Part shown: piece by piece, positions 8,223 through 16,583 of the stretch | How positions within the stretch are numbered: position 1 is the first letter of the stretch | How the letters are laid out: each line of letters begins with the position of its first letter | From: Verrucomicrobiaceae bacterium | GTDB lineage: Bacteria; Verrucomicrobiota; Verrucomicrobiia; Verrucomicrobiales; Verrucomicrobiaceae | Length of the DNA stretch: 64,000 nucleotides | NCBI GenBank assembly: GCA_015075365.1 | Contig: JABTUN010000001.1 | Span: 1,984,001-2,048,000, forward strand | Direction of reading: 5' to 3' | Program-made: the position numbers and the translations under genes | The notes under the pieces: generated by a model | What the model saw: the letters and a program-made list of their open reading frames with translations, nothing else | What the model was told of the DNA's origin: nothing | The model's database searches: none

Positions 8223-9794
8223 TCACTGCCGTGCGATGTTCGCCCTTCCGCCGCGCAGCACATACTTCTGAATCTTCCCCGTCGCCGTCTTCGGCAGTTC
8301 GGCGATGAATTCAAAGCCGTGCGGCACTTTGAAGTGCGCGAGGTGTTCGCGACAAAACAAACGCAAATCCTCCGGCGTCGTTTTCGCGCCGGGCTTCAGC
8401 ACGAGGAAGGCCTGTGGCGTCTCCCCCCACTTTTCGTGCGGCAGACCGACGACGGCGGACTCCTGCACGGCCGGATGACGCAGCAACACGCCCTCCACCT
8501 CCACCGATGAGATATTCTCGCCGCCGCTGATGATGATGTCCTTCCAGCGGTCGCGGATCTCGATGTAGCCGTCGGGATGCACCACCGCCGCGTCGCCGCT
8601 GTGAAACCAGCCGTCGCGGACCGCTTTCGCGGTCGCCTCCGGGTCGTTGTAGTAGCCCTTCATCACCGCGTTGCCGCGAATGATGATCTCTCCCATCGTC
8701 GCGCCGTCCTGCGCCACTTCGCGGCCCACGTCATCGACCACGCGCACCTCCGCGTTGCCCAGATACTCCACGCCCTGCCGCGCCTTGACCACCGCGCGCT
8801 GCGCCGGCGTGAGCTGCGCGTGTTCCGGACGCGGTTCGCTGATCGTCACGATCGGCGATACCTCCGTGAGGCCGTAAACGTGCGTGATCTCCCAGCCCAG
8901 TTCCCCCTCCACACGCTCGATCGTCGCCGCGGCGGGCGGCGCGCCGGCGGTGAAGACGCGCACGCCGCGCGGAGCCCCCTTGCGCACTTCTTCGGGCGCG
9001 TTGGCGATGCTGATGAGCACCGTCGGCGCGGCGCATAGCAGCGTCACGCCTTCGCGGATGATCGTTTCAAAGATCACGCGCGGTTCCGCCTTCGGGATGC
9101 ACACATGCCGCCCGCCCACCGCCGTCACCGCCCACACAAAGCACCAGCCGTTCGCATGAAACATCGGCAGCACCCACAGGTAACGGTCCGCCGCCGTGAT
9201 GCGCGTGTGCATGAGATGCCCCATGATGTTCAGCGCCGTGTTCCGATGCGTCACCATCACCCCTTTCGGGTTCGCCGTCGTGCCGCTCGTGTAGTTCAGC
9301 GCGATCATCTCCGTCTCCACCACCTCCGCAGGCACAAACTCCGGCTTCGCGGCCGCCAGCGCCGCCTCATAATCCATCCAGCCTGCCTTTTGACCCGAAA
9401 AGGCGATGAAATGCTCCACCCCCGGCACCTGCGCGCGGATCGAGTCCACCGCGTCGAGGTAGTCCGCATGCACGCACACCACCCGCGCGCCGCTGTGCCT
9501 TAATATATAGGCGAAATCGGCCGCCGTGAGCCGGAAGTTGATCGGCACCACCACCGCGCCGATCTGCGGCACCGCATAAAACGCCTCCAGATGCGCATGC
9601 GTGTTCGGGCAGATCGTCGCCACCCGCTCCCCGGCCTTCACGCCCAATTTTTGCAACGCCGCCGACCAGCGGTCACACCGCTCAAAAAACGCGCGATACG
9701 TCAGCCGCACCGTTCCATCCACCACCGCCTCCCGGTCGGCATACAGGCGTCGGGCACGGCGTGCGAAGTCGAGGGGCGAAAGCGGCGTTTCCAT
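8223..9794 (-). CDS. AMP-forming acyl-CoA synthetase (fatty-acid--CoA ligase family)
   Basis: A 523-residue cytoplasmic member of the ANL adenylating superfamily. It activates a carboxylic acid with ATP to an acyl-adenylate and transfers it to coenzyme A. The phosphate-binding loop is clear (LNYTSGTTANPKGVMVTHRN), followed by VYGLTEVSP in the A5 position, DGWFHSGDAA and the DRWKDIIISGGENIS hinge (A7/A8). The C-terminal catalytic lysine lies in LPKTATGKIQKY. The length is normal for medium- or long-chain acyl-CoA ligases. It does not sit in an obvious beta-oxidation cluster; the nearest functional neighbour is the monocarboxylate-type symporter. The exact acyl chain length cannot be told from sequence. 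Confidence 0.92.
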   Translation of the reverse strand: METPLSPLDFARRARRLYADREAVVDGTVRLTYRAFFERCDRWSAALQKLGVKAGERVATICPNTHAHLEAFYAVPQIGAVVVPINFRLTAADFAYILRHSGARVVCVHADYLDAVDSIRAQVPGVEHFIAFSGQKAGWMDYEAALAAAKPEFVPAEVVETEMIALNYTSGTTANPKGVMVTHRNTALNIMGHLMHTRITAADRYLWVLPMFHANGWCFVWAVTAVGGRHVCIPKAEPRVIFETIIREGVTLLCAAPTVLISIANAPEEVRKGAPRGVRVFTAGAPPAAATIERVEGELGWEITHVYGLTEVSPIVTISEPRPEHAQLTPAQRAVVKARQGVEYLGNAEVRVVDDVGREVAQDGATMGEIIIRGNAVMKGYYNDPEATAKAVRDGWFHSGDAAVVHPDGYIEIRDRWKDIIISGGENISSVEVEGVLLRHPAVQESAVVGLPHEKWGETPQAFLVLKPGAKTTPEDLRLFCREHLAHFKVPHGFEFIAELPKTATGKIQKYVLRGGRANIARQ

Positions 9795-9865
9795 GGAGAA
9801 GCGCCAGCGTAGCGAAAAACGCGGACGCTTTGCCAGCGGAAAAGCAGGAGCAAGCCTTCTTATGT

Positions 9866-10300
9866 TCAGGCGCTACGTTGCTGGTCCCACGCAAGCAAGT
9901 CTTCGAACTCGGAACAACCAATCACATCTCCTTCAGGCAACACCGCGACATAGCTACCGGTGTCGAAAATCACCATGTGATTCGTTCCTGCCTCGCAGAT
10001 TGCGGCGAAAACCGCGTCGATTGCACCAGAACGAAAGACCGTTTCCGTGTCGCTGACGACTACAGTGACATCACTCGGATCGACATGGGGCGATGTGGAA
10101 AAATCTCCGTCGCTCAAACCATCAGACACGCTGCCGACAGCCTGTAGATGCCGGACCAAGACACAGTAGAAAAGGTCGTAGTTTCTGGCCTGCTCGGACA
10201 ATGAGAGGTGTCCTTCACGTACTTGGTGGGCCGCTTGGAAACGGCTTTCACATGCCCAGAAATCATCCGACGAGAGAATGCGCAATGGTTGGGCTTTCAT
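9866..10300 (-). CDS. Hypothetical protein (144 aa)
   Basis: Not recognised. The 144-residue product starts MKAQPLRILSSDDFW and is acidic and soluble, without a signal peptide or membrane helix. Codon use is visibly less GC-biased than in the neighbouring ligase and ABC genes, which supports recent acquisition or weak expression. The frame is uninterrupted and the third-position pattern looks coding. It lies between two unrelated minus-strand genes, so context does not help. An immunity-type or phage-derived orphan is possible, but nothing in the sequence decides it. Confidence 0.55.
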   Translation of the reverse strand: MKAQPLRILSSDDFWACESRFQAAHQVREGHLSLSEQARNYDLFYCVLVRHLQAVGSVSDGLSDGDFSTSPHVDPSDVTVVVSDTETVFRSGAIDAVFAAICEAGTNHMVIFDTGSYVAVLPEGDVIGCSEFEDLLAWDQQRSA

Positions 10301-10333
10301 GGGTGCGTGAGGTATTAAGTGCCGGGATGTCCG

Positions 10334-12103
10334 CTACTCCCACTGGCTCCTCTGCACGCCGACGAGGCTCATGCTGAGGCCGATGGCGATGTGGACGAGG
10401 AGGACGAAGCCGGCGAGGGTGGGGGCGATGAGGTCGGTGGCGGTGACTTGCTTCACGGCGTCGTAAAAGGCGGTGCTGCGCATGCTGGTGAGGCTGCCGC
10501 TCCAGCTCCAGAAGGCGGCGATGAGCGGCTGCACCCAGCGTTCCAGCCAGTCCGGCAGGGTGAGCACGGCGCCGGAGAGCGGGAGCTGGAAGCCGACGAG
10601 GTAGATGCTGAGAATGGTGGCTTTCTCCGGGCTGCGGCTGACGGCGGAGATGCCCAGGCACACGGCGGTCATGGCGGCGGAGGCGAGCACGAGGAGCGCG
10701 AGCTTGATGACCAGGTCCCCGGGCAGGCCGCCGGTGATCATTTCGACGAAAAAGCCCATCCACAGGCTCTGCGCGAGCACGAAGGTGCCGAGGAAAAGGA
10801 TCTTGCTGCCGATGTAGGCGAGCGGATCGAGGCCGCCGAGCTTTTCCCGCTCCAAAATGAGCCGTTCGGCGGCAATTTCCCGCGCGGCGTTGTTGCTGGC
10901 CATCAAGGTGACGAGCACAACCTGGAGCATGACGAGGCCGCTGATGAGGCTGCCGGCGTTGAGCTGCTCCAACTGATGCTGGGCGCGTTTTGCCAGCTCA
11001 ATGCCAATGTTTTGATCCTGGTAGGTGGAGAGGGAGCGCAGGGGCTTGATGCCATCGAGCGCGAAGACGGCGACGAGCAGCGGAAAGCCCAGCAGCATGG
11101 CGATGTGGAGCCAGACCTGCGATTTGTCCCGGCGGAAGATGGTCCAGCGGCGGCGCAGCAGCTCAAAGAGCTGGGAGGTCATCGAGGGCAGCTCGATGGG
11201 GGGGAATTCATGGTGCGGGATGACGCCGTCCTCGACGGGGGCGGGACGTTCTTCGCTGACGGTGACTTTGCCGGGGGTTTTGGGGCCGAAGTCGAACTGC
11301 GCGTAGTAGCTGTCGCGTTTGCGGTTCCAGGAGTCGGCCCATTCCTGCGCGGAGCGCTCGGTGAGGCGGCGATAGACGTCCTCCGGGTGCTCGACGCCGA
11401 AGTAGTGGGTGAGCGCCTTGGGCGGGCCGTGGTAGGTGAGGCGGCCCTGGTACATGACCATGATGCTGTCGTAATCGCTGAGGCTGGCGAGGCTGTGGGT
11501 GACATTGACGACGACGCGCTTTGGATGGCCGCGGGAGAGGGTGCGCAGCAGCTTGGTGATCTCCGCCTCGCTTTTCGGATCGAGACCGCTCGTCACTTCA
11601 TCACAGAGCAGCAGGCAGGGATCGGTGACGAGCTCGAGGGCGAGGCCGAGGCGTCGTTTCTGGCCGCCGGAGAGCACTTTGACGGGCCGCTCGGCCAGGG
11701 CGGTCAATCCGGTGACCTCCAGGATGTAATCGAGGGCGGGAATGAACTCGTCCGTGTCGGCGAGCTGGGTGCGCAGGGCCATGGCGCTGGCGATGCTCTC
11801 CTCGACGGTGAGCAGGTCGAAGGCGACGCTGAATTGAGGCACATAGCCGAGATCGCCGGGGTGGAGGTCCTCCTCTTCCTTTAAATCGCGACCGTCCCAG
11901 CGCAGCCCGCCCTCGGTTTGTTCGAGGATGCCGGTGATGACCTTGAGGAGGGTGGTCTTGCCGCAGCCGGAGGGGCCGACGATGGCCAGCAGGTGCTCCG
12001 GGGGGACGGTGAAGCTGACGTCGTCGAGGAGGCGCAGGGGGGCGTTTTCCTCCGAGTCGCCGGGGCCATCGACTTCAAGGCAGACGTTGCGGGCTTCGAG
12101 CAT
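10334..12103 (-). CDS. ABC-2 type exporter with fused ATPase and permease (ABCG-like half transporter)
   Basis: A 589-residue protein with the nucleotide-binding domain first and the membrane domain second, as in ABCG/White-type half transporters. Walker A is GPSGCGKTT (43-51), the Q-loop glutamine is Q90, the signature LSGGQKRR starts at residue 144, and Walker B with catalytic Glu is LLLCDEVTSGLDP (164-176). From about residue 310 come six or so hydrophobic segments typical of ABC2 permeases. It would work as a dimer in the inner membrane; the substrate is unknown. It is the last gene of a minus-strand run (hisG, micro-protein, TPR protein, this gene), 15 bases after the TPR gene, so co-transcription is likely. 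Confidence 0.9.
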   Translation of the reverse strand: MLEARNVCLEVDGPGDSEENAPLRLLDDVSFTVPPEHLLAIVGPSGCGKTTLLKVITGILEQTEGGLRWDGRDLKEEEDLHPGDLGYVPQFSVAFDLLTVEESIASAMALRTQLADTDEFIPALDYILEVTGLTALAERPVKVLSGGQKRRLGLALELVTDPCLLLCDEVTSGLDPKSEAEITKLLRTLSRGHPKRVVVNVTHSLASLSDYDSIMVMYQGRLTYHGPPKALTHYFGVEHPEDVYRRLTERSAQEWADSWNRKRDSYYAQFDFGPKTPGKVTVSEERPAPVEDGVIPHHEFPPIELPSMTSQLFELLRRRWTIFRRDKSQVWLHIAMLLGFPLLVAVFALDGIKPLRSLSTYQDQNIGIELAKRAQHQLEQLNAGSLISGLVMLQVVLVTLMASNNAAREIAAERLILEREKLGGLDPLAYIGSKILFLGTFVLAQSLWMGFFVEMITGGLPGDLVIKLALLVLASAAMTAVCLGISAVSRSPEKATILSIYLVGFQLPLSGAVLTLPDWLERWVQPLIAAFWSWSGSLTSMRSTAFYDAVKQVTATDLIAPTLAGFVLLVHIAIGLSMSLVGVQRSQWE

Positions 12104-12118
12104 GCGCGTGCAGGGAGG

Positions 12119-13861
12119 TCACTTTGTCTTGGTATCGGCACCGCCCTGGAGGCGCTTGAGGGTGTCCTCGATGCGTTTGCGCATGCGGGGATCGGGTGTT
12201 TTGAGGGCGGCGGCGCGTTCGAGCACCTCGCGCGCCTTGGGCTTGTCGCCGAGCTGCTCGTGGGCGAGGCCGATGTGCTCGAGGATTTCGGCGTCCTCGG
12301 GCTGGAGCTCGGGGATGAGGGCGGCGGCGCGCTGGAGCTCGGTGAGGGCCTTGGCGAAGTCGCCTTTTTTAAAGTGAAACCAGCCGAGGCTGTCCACGTA
12401 GGCGGGGTTGTCCGGGACGATCTGGTTGGCGCGCTGGATGAGCTCGCCCGCCTTGTCGAGGTTCGCGCCCTGCTCCAGCCACATGTAGCCGAGGAAGTTC
12501 ATGGTGTTGGCGGCGAAGTCGGACTTTTCCGGGGGGGTGAGGGTGATGGACTTTTGCAGCACGCGCGCGGCGTCGTCATGGCGGTCGAGATGCTCCAGGG
12601 TGATGCCGTATTGGTAATAGAAGGTGTGGTCGAGCATCTCAGCCTGGGCACCGGCGGCGAGGTCCTCCGCCTCGGCGAAATGCGCGGCGGACTTGTCATA
12701 CTGCTCCCGCGCGCGGGTGCCGATGGCGAGCTGGTAATGCACGAGGGGATGATCCGGGAAGAGCTTCACGGCGCGCTCCCCCACGCGCACCATCTGCTCG
12801 TGCTGGCGTGTCTGCCAGAACTGCCAGCCGAGCGCGACGTAGTCGGCGAGCTCGCCGCCGCCGTGCTGGATGGCGGCCTGGTAGTGGGGGATGGCCTTTT
12901 CGGGCTTTTCCTGCTTTTCAAAGGCGCGGGCGAGCAGGCGCTGGTGCTCCACATCCTCCGGGGCCTGCTTCACGACCTGCTCGAGCATGGAGAGGGCCTT
13001 GTCCTGCTGCTGCGCGGCCTCGTACATGCGGAAGAGGAGCTTGCGGGCGGAGAGGCTGTTGTATCTGGCGGCCAGTTCCTCGCAGAGCTGCTGGGAGCGT
13101 GCGAGATCGTTGGTCATGAGGAAGTGGCGGGCGACCTCCAGGGTGATCTGCTCCGCGTCGGTCTTGGTGACGTGTTTGAGCGCGGTCTCGAAGAAGGGGG
13201 TGACGCGGGCGAGGTGCTCCGGGCGCAGCTCGGACTGCCCCAGCGGCCACACGCGCTCCGCGACGTTGCCGAGATCGAGCCAGAATCGCGGATCGGCGCT
13301 GGTCTGCCGCGCGGCCTGCTCCATGACCTTCACGGCCTCATCACGTTTGTTTTGCGTGAGGTGGAACATCACCGCGGTCTCATAGACTGGCGCGTGGCGG
13401 GGAAATTTCTCCAGCGCGGTGGTCACGGCCTTCCAGGCGCGGTCGTCCTTGGCAAACAAATCCTCCGGCGGGTAGGTGCTGCAAAAGCGGGCGAGGTTTA
13501 GCAGCGGCTCTGGCGCGTCGGGGTTGGCGGCCACGGCCTCCTCCAAGATCTTCAGGGCCGCGTCACGGCCCTGGAACTGCATCGCAAGGCCGGCGGTGTG
13601 GCTGGCGAGGTCCGCGTTGGTGGGGTCCGCCTTGAAGACGGCCAGGTAGTGGTCGAGCGCCAGGCGGAGCTTTCCCGCCGACTCAAACTGGAGCGCGGCG
13701 CTGTAATGCGCCAGCGCGCCGGCATTGGCCACGCCGCGCGGTGTGAGCTGGAGGTCGCTTTTGGCCGGCGACAGCCGTCCCAGGGACAGGTCCGCCTCCG
13801 TGGCGTGGAGGAGCGGCGCGATGAGGCCGGAGGCAAGCACAAGCCAGCCCCGCGCAGGCAT
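12119..13861 (-). CDS. Exported TPR-repeat protein
   Basis: The start at 13861 gives a 580-residue protein with a signal peptide (MPARGWLVLASGLIAPLLHA). The open frame begins further upstream at 13915 but that extension is not secretory. The mature part consists almost entirely of tetratricopeptide repeats, recognisable by recurrent 34-residue blocks with A-x-x-Y/F at turn positions (for example LALDHYLAVFKADPTNADLA and AIPHYQAAIQHGG). It ends in a short Lys/Thr tail. Such proteins act as scaffolds in the periplasm; the partner is unknown. The tight spacing to the downstream ABC transporter suggests they act in the same envelope process. Not related in obvious sequence to the giant TPR protein at 31656-37817 beyond the repeat type. 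Confidence 0.85.
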   Translation of the reverse strand: MPARGWLVLASGLIAPLLHATEADLSLGRLSPAKSDLQLTPRGVANAGALAHYSAALQFESAGKLRLALDHYLAVFKADPTNADLASHTAGLAMQFQGRDAALKILEEAVAANPDAPEPLLNLARFCSTYPPEDLFAKDDRAWKAVTTALEKFPRHAPVYETAVMFHLTQNKRDEAVKVMEQAARQTSADPRFWLDLGNVAERVWPLGQSELRPEHLARVTPFFETALKHVTKTDAEQITLEVARHFLMTNDLARSQQLCEELAARYNSLSARKLLFRMYEAAQQQDKALSMLEQVVKQAPEDVEHQRLLARAFEKQEKPEKAIPHYQAAIQHGGGELADYVALGWQFWQTRQHEQMVRVGERAVKLFPDHPLVHYQLAIGTRAREQYDKSAAHFAEAEDLAAGAQAEMLDHTFYYQYGITLEHLDRHDDAARVLQKSITLTPPEKSDFAANTMNFLGYMWLEQGANLDKAGELIQRANQIVPDNPAYVDSLGWFHFKKGDFAKALTELQRAAALIPELQPEDAEILEHIGLAHEQLGDKPKAREVLERAAALKTPDPRMRKRIEDTLKRLQGGADTKTK

Positions 13862-13932
13862 GCGCGGACGCTCAGCGACCCGAATCCTTCGAATCACTCC
13901 ATGGGGGCAGATCATGCCGCGGAGGCTAGCGG

Positions 13933-14037
13933 TTACGCCTTGTAGCGCAAACGCTTCTTGTGGCGGTTGGCGCGCATGCGCTTCTTGCGCTTGTGCTTGT
14001 TGATCTTCGTTTTTCTCCGCTTTTTGAGCGATCCCAT
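13933..14037 (-). CDS. AURKAIP1/COX24-domain micro-protein, probable small ribosomal subunit component
   Basis: A 34-residue gene found by direct translation. The product begins MGSLKKRRKTKINKHKRKK and is about half Lys/Arg, ending in RLRYKA. It matches the AURKAIP1/COX24 domain, whose mitochondrial member is mS38 and whose actinobacterial counterpart is the micro-protein bS22. Both bind the small ribosomal subunit. The start is supported by AGGAG eight bases upstream of the ATG on the minus strand. It lies 33 bases downstream of hisG and upstream of the TPR gene, so it appears embedded in their operon. The family call rests on the SLKKRRKxKxNKHKxKK pattern; that it is a ribosomal protein here is inference. 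Confidence 0.75.
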   Translation of the reverse strand: MGSLKKRRKTKINKHKRKKRMRANRHKKRLRYKA

Positions 14038-14070
14038 GTTCGTGTTCTCCTGTTTGGTTTGCTTGGGTTC

Positions 14071-14955
14071 CTAGTGGACGATTTTGTTCAGGGGGTATTC
14101 CACAATACCTTCCGCCCCCAGGGACTTCAGCCGGGGGATGATGGTACGCACGGTGGTCTCGTCAATCACCGTTTCCACCGCCACCCAGTCCGGGCTGGCG
14201 AGCTGGGAAATCGTGGGGGAGCGTGCCGAGGGCAGCGACTGCACGACCTCGTCGAGGCGCGCGGCGGGGACGTTCATCTTGAGGCCCACCTTGTGACGTG
14301 CCTCCAGCGCGCCGTTGAGCAGCATGGCCAGCGTCTCCATTTTCTGGCGCTTCCAGGCATCCTGGGCGGCGGGGCGGCTCGACACGAACTGCGGGTAGCT
14401 CTCCATCAAGGTGTCCACGATGCGCAGCTTGTTTGCGCGCAGGGAGGAACCGGTCTCCGTGATGTCCACGATGGCATCGACGAGCTCCGGCACCTTCACC
14501 TCCGTGGCTCCCCAGCTAAACTCAACCTCGGCCTTCACGCCGTGGCTTTCCAGGTAGCGTTGCGTGAGGCCCACGGCCTCCGTGGCGATGCGCCTGCCTT
14601 GAAGATCCTTCACACTCTGGACCGGGGAGTCCTGTGGCACCACCAGCACCCAGCGCGTGGGCTTCGAGGTGGCCTTGGAGTAGCGCAAATCGGTGATGAC
14701 CTCCACATCCGCGCCGTTTTCCACGATCCAGTCGCGGCCCGTGATGCCGCAGTCCAGGAAGCCGTGATCGACATAACGGCCGATCTCCTGGGCGCGCAGC
14801 AGGCGCAGCTCCAGCTCCTCGTCATCCACGGACGGGCGGTAGGAGCGGCTGGAGACCACCACATTGAACCCCGCGCGCTTGAAAAGATCGAGCGTCGGCT
14901 CCTGCAGACTGCCTTTGGGCAGGCCAAGTCGGAGGATGTTTTTGGCTTCGGGCAT
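14071..14955 (-). CDS. hisG: ATP phosphoribosyltransferase, long form
   Basis: Catalyses the first step of histidine biosynthesis, condensing ATP with PRPP. The 294-residue length corresponds to the long form, with a C-terminal ACT-like regulatory domain for histidine feedback, so no HisZ partner is required. Visible family segments are [16 protein letters not shown] at the N-terminus, the GxTGxDW-like [16 protein letters not shown], and [17 protein letters not shown] around the PRPP site. The start at 14955 ([11 protein letters not shown]) matches the family N-terminus; the open frame runs to 15063 without homology. No other his genes are nearby. The micro-protein gene follows 33 bases downstream. 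Confidence 0.95.
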   Translation of the reverse strand: MPEAKNILRLGLPKGSLQEPTLDLFKRAGFNVVVSSRSYRPSVDDEELELRLLRAQEIGRYVDHGFLDCGITGRDWIVENGADVEVITDLRYSKATSKPTRWVLVVPQDSPVQSVKDLQGRRIATEAVGLTQRYLESHGVKAEVEFSWGATEVKVPELVDAIVDITETGSSLRANKLRIVDTLMESYPQFVSSRPAAQDAWKRQKMETLAMLLNGALEARHKVGLKMNVPAARLDEVVQSLPSARSPTISQLASPDWVAVETVIDETTVRTIIPRLKSLGAEGIVEYPLNKIVH

Positions 14956-15059
14956 GGGGGTGGACTGGGAAAGGGGCGCGGAGTCTAGCGGCATTTCCCC
15001 GGCTGGCGAGGCTTTTTTCACCCCTTGGAAAACGTCCCCAAGGCCCCCGGCCGGGAGCC

Positions 15060-16481
15060 TCAAGCCAGCATCTTCGTCACGAGCTCGCCGTGCACATTGG
15101 TGAGTCGCATGTCGAGACCTTGGAAGCGGACAGCGAGCTTGGTGTGATCAAAGCCGAGCTGGTGGAGCAGCGTGGCGTGCAGGTCGTGCACATGCACGGC
15201 ATCCTGCGTGACATTGAAACCGAACTCATCGCTCTCGCCGAGGGTAAGGCCGGGTTTCATGCCGCCGCCGGCGAACCACATGGTGAAGGCATTCGGGTGA
15301 TGATCGCGGCCATCGCTGCCGCCTTGAACCATCGGCGTGCGGCCAAACTCGCCGCCCCAGATCACGATGGTGTCTTCCAAAAGGCCGCGTTGCTTCAAAT
15401 CGCGCACGAGTGCGGCGCAGGGTTTGTCGGTGAGACCGCACTGGGTCTTCAAACCACCGGTGAGACCACCGTGATGATCCCAGGCCTCATGGAAGAGCTG
15501 CACAAAGCGCACGCCGCTCTCGATGAGGCGACGGGCGAGGAGGCAGTTGTTGGCGAAGGATGCTTCACCAGGCTTCGCTCCATACATGTCGAGGATGTGT
15601 TGAGGCTCCTTCGAGATGTCCATGAGCTCCGGCGCGGTCTGCTGCATGCGGTAGGCGAGCTCGAAGCTATTGATGCGGCTGGCGATCTCGGGATCGCCCA
15701 CGACATTGAGCCGTTCCTCGTTGAGCTGTTTGAGCACGTCGAGCGTGTCACGTTGCGTGGCATCATCGACGCCTTGGGGATTGTTGAGGAACAAAACCGG
15801 TTCGCCGCTGCTGCGGAAGGGCACGCCTTGATACACGGTGGGCAGGAAGCCGCAGCCGAAGTTGCTCATGCCGCCGCTGGGACCTTTCTGGCCGCTTTGC
15901 ATGACGACATAGCCCGGCAGGTCCTGGTTCTCCGTGCCGAGACCGTAGAGCGTCCATGCGCCGAAGCTGGGTCGGCCAAAAATCTGCGAGCCGGTGCTCA
16001 TCAAGATCTGCGCCGGCGCATGATTGAAGGCATCGGTCTTCATCGAGCGCACGATGGTGAGGTCGTCGGCGATCTGTGCGGTGTGCGGCAGCAGTTCGCT
16101 CAATTCCGCCCCGCACTGGCCGTGACGGGCAAATTTGAACTTCGGGCCGAGCAGCTTGCTGTTCGGATTGATGAAGGCGGCGCGGTAGCCTTTGAGCAAA
16201 TCGGCCGGAGGCAGCTTGCCGTCCCATTTCGAGAGCTCGGGCTTGTTGTCGAAGAGTTCGAGGTGACTCGGCGCACCGCCCATGAAGAGGTAGATGACGC
16301 GTTTGGCCTTCGCGGGGTAATTCGGCTTCTTGATGGCCAGCGGGTTCGCGGCCGCGGGTGCGGCTTTCGCGGCCAGATCCATCGCCGCGATGCTGGCGAG
16401 GCCCACGCCGCATTCTTTGAAGAACCAGCGGCGGGTGCGGTAGCGGGCGTATTCGGCCTGGAGTTCGTGGCGGAGCTTCAT
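15060..16481 (-). CDS. DUF1501 protein, Tat-exported, alkaline-phosphatase-like fold
   Basis: A 473-residue member of DUF1501, a sulfatase-like family abundant in planctomycetes and verrucomicrobia. The N-terminus carries a twin-arginine signal ([19 protein letters not shown]), so the protein is exported folded. Diagnostic stretches are [16 protein letters not shown] near the start of the mature part, [13 protein letters not shown], and [16 protein letters not shown]...GRDHHP near the C-terminus, which line the putative metal centre. The usual partner, a DUF1549/DUF1553 cytochrome-like gene, is not adjacent, so this copy stands alone. The function is not known for the family. The terminator of the upstream Fic gene separates the two units. 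Confidence 0.92.
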   Translation of the reverse strand: MKLRHELQAEYARYRTRRWFFKECGVGLASIAAMDLAAKAAPAAANPLAIKKPNYPAKAKRVIYLFMGGAPSHLELFDNKPELSKWDGKLPPADLLKGYRAAFINPNSKLLGPKFKFARHGQCGAELSELLPHTAQIADDLTIVRSMKTDAFNHAPAQILMSTGSQIFGRPSFGAWTLYGLGTENQDLPGYVVMQSGQKGPSGGMSNFGCGFLPTVYQGVPFRSSGEPVLFLNNPQGVDDATQRDTLDVLKQLNEERLNVVGDPEIASRINSFELAYRMQQTAPELMDISKEPQHILDMYGAKPGEASFANNCLLARRLIESGVRFVQLFHEAWDHHGGLTGGLKTQCGLTDKPCAALVRDLKQRGLLEDTIVIWGGEFGRTPMVQGGSDGRDHHPNAFTMWFAGGGMKPGLTLGESDEFGFNVTQDAVHVHDLHATLLHQLGFDHTKLAVRFQGLDMRLTNVHGELVTKMLA

Positions 16482-16535
16482 GGCAGGCCTTTACACCGAA
16501 AACGGGCTTCTTCATGCCGCGAACTCGCTCAAAAC

Positions 16536-16569
16536 AAAAAGCGCCGCGGCATTCTCCATGCCGCGACGC
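16536..16569 (-). terminator. Intrinsic terminator of the Fic gene
   Basis: Read on the minus strand this is a 12-base stem (GCGTCGCGGCAT paired with ATGCCGCGGCGC, one wobble pair), a five-base loop and a T-run of five. It begins 15 bases past the Fic stop codon. It is well placed to prevent read-through into the DUF1501 gene. Confidence 0.85.
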
Positions 16570-16583
16570 CGTGATTTCGCGCC

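Noticed and set aside
10319..13501. Two long plus-strand frames opposite the ABC transporter and TPR genes
   Set aside because: Low-complexity Gly/Glu/Ala translations with no motif; the minus-strand genes carry Walker motifs and TPRs.
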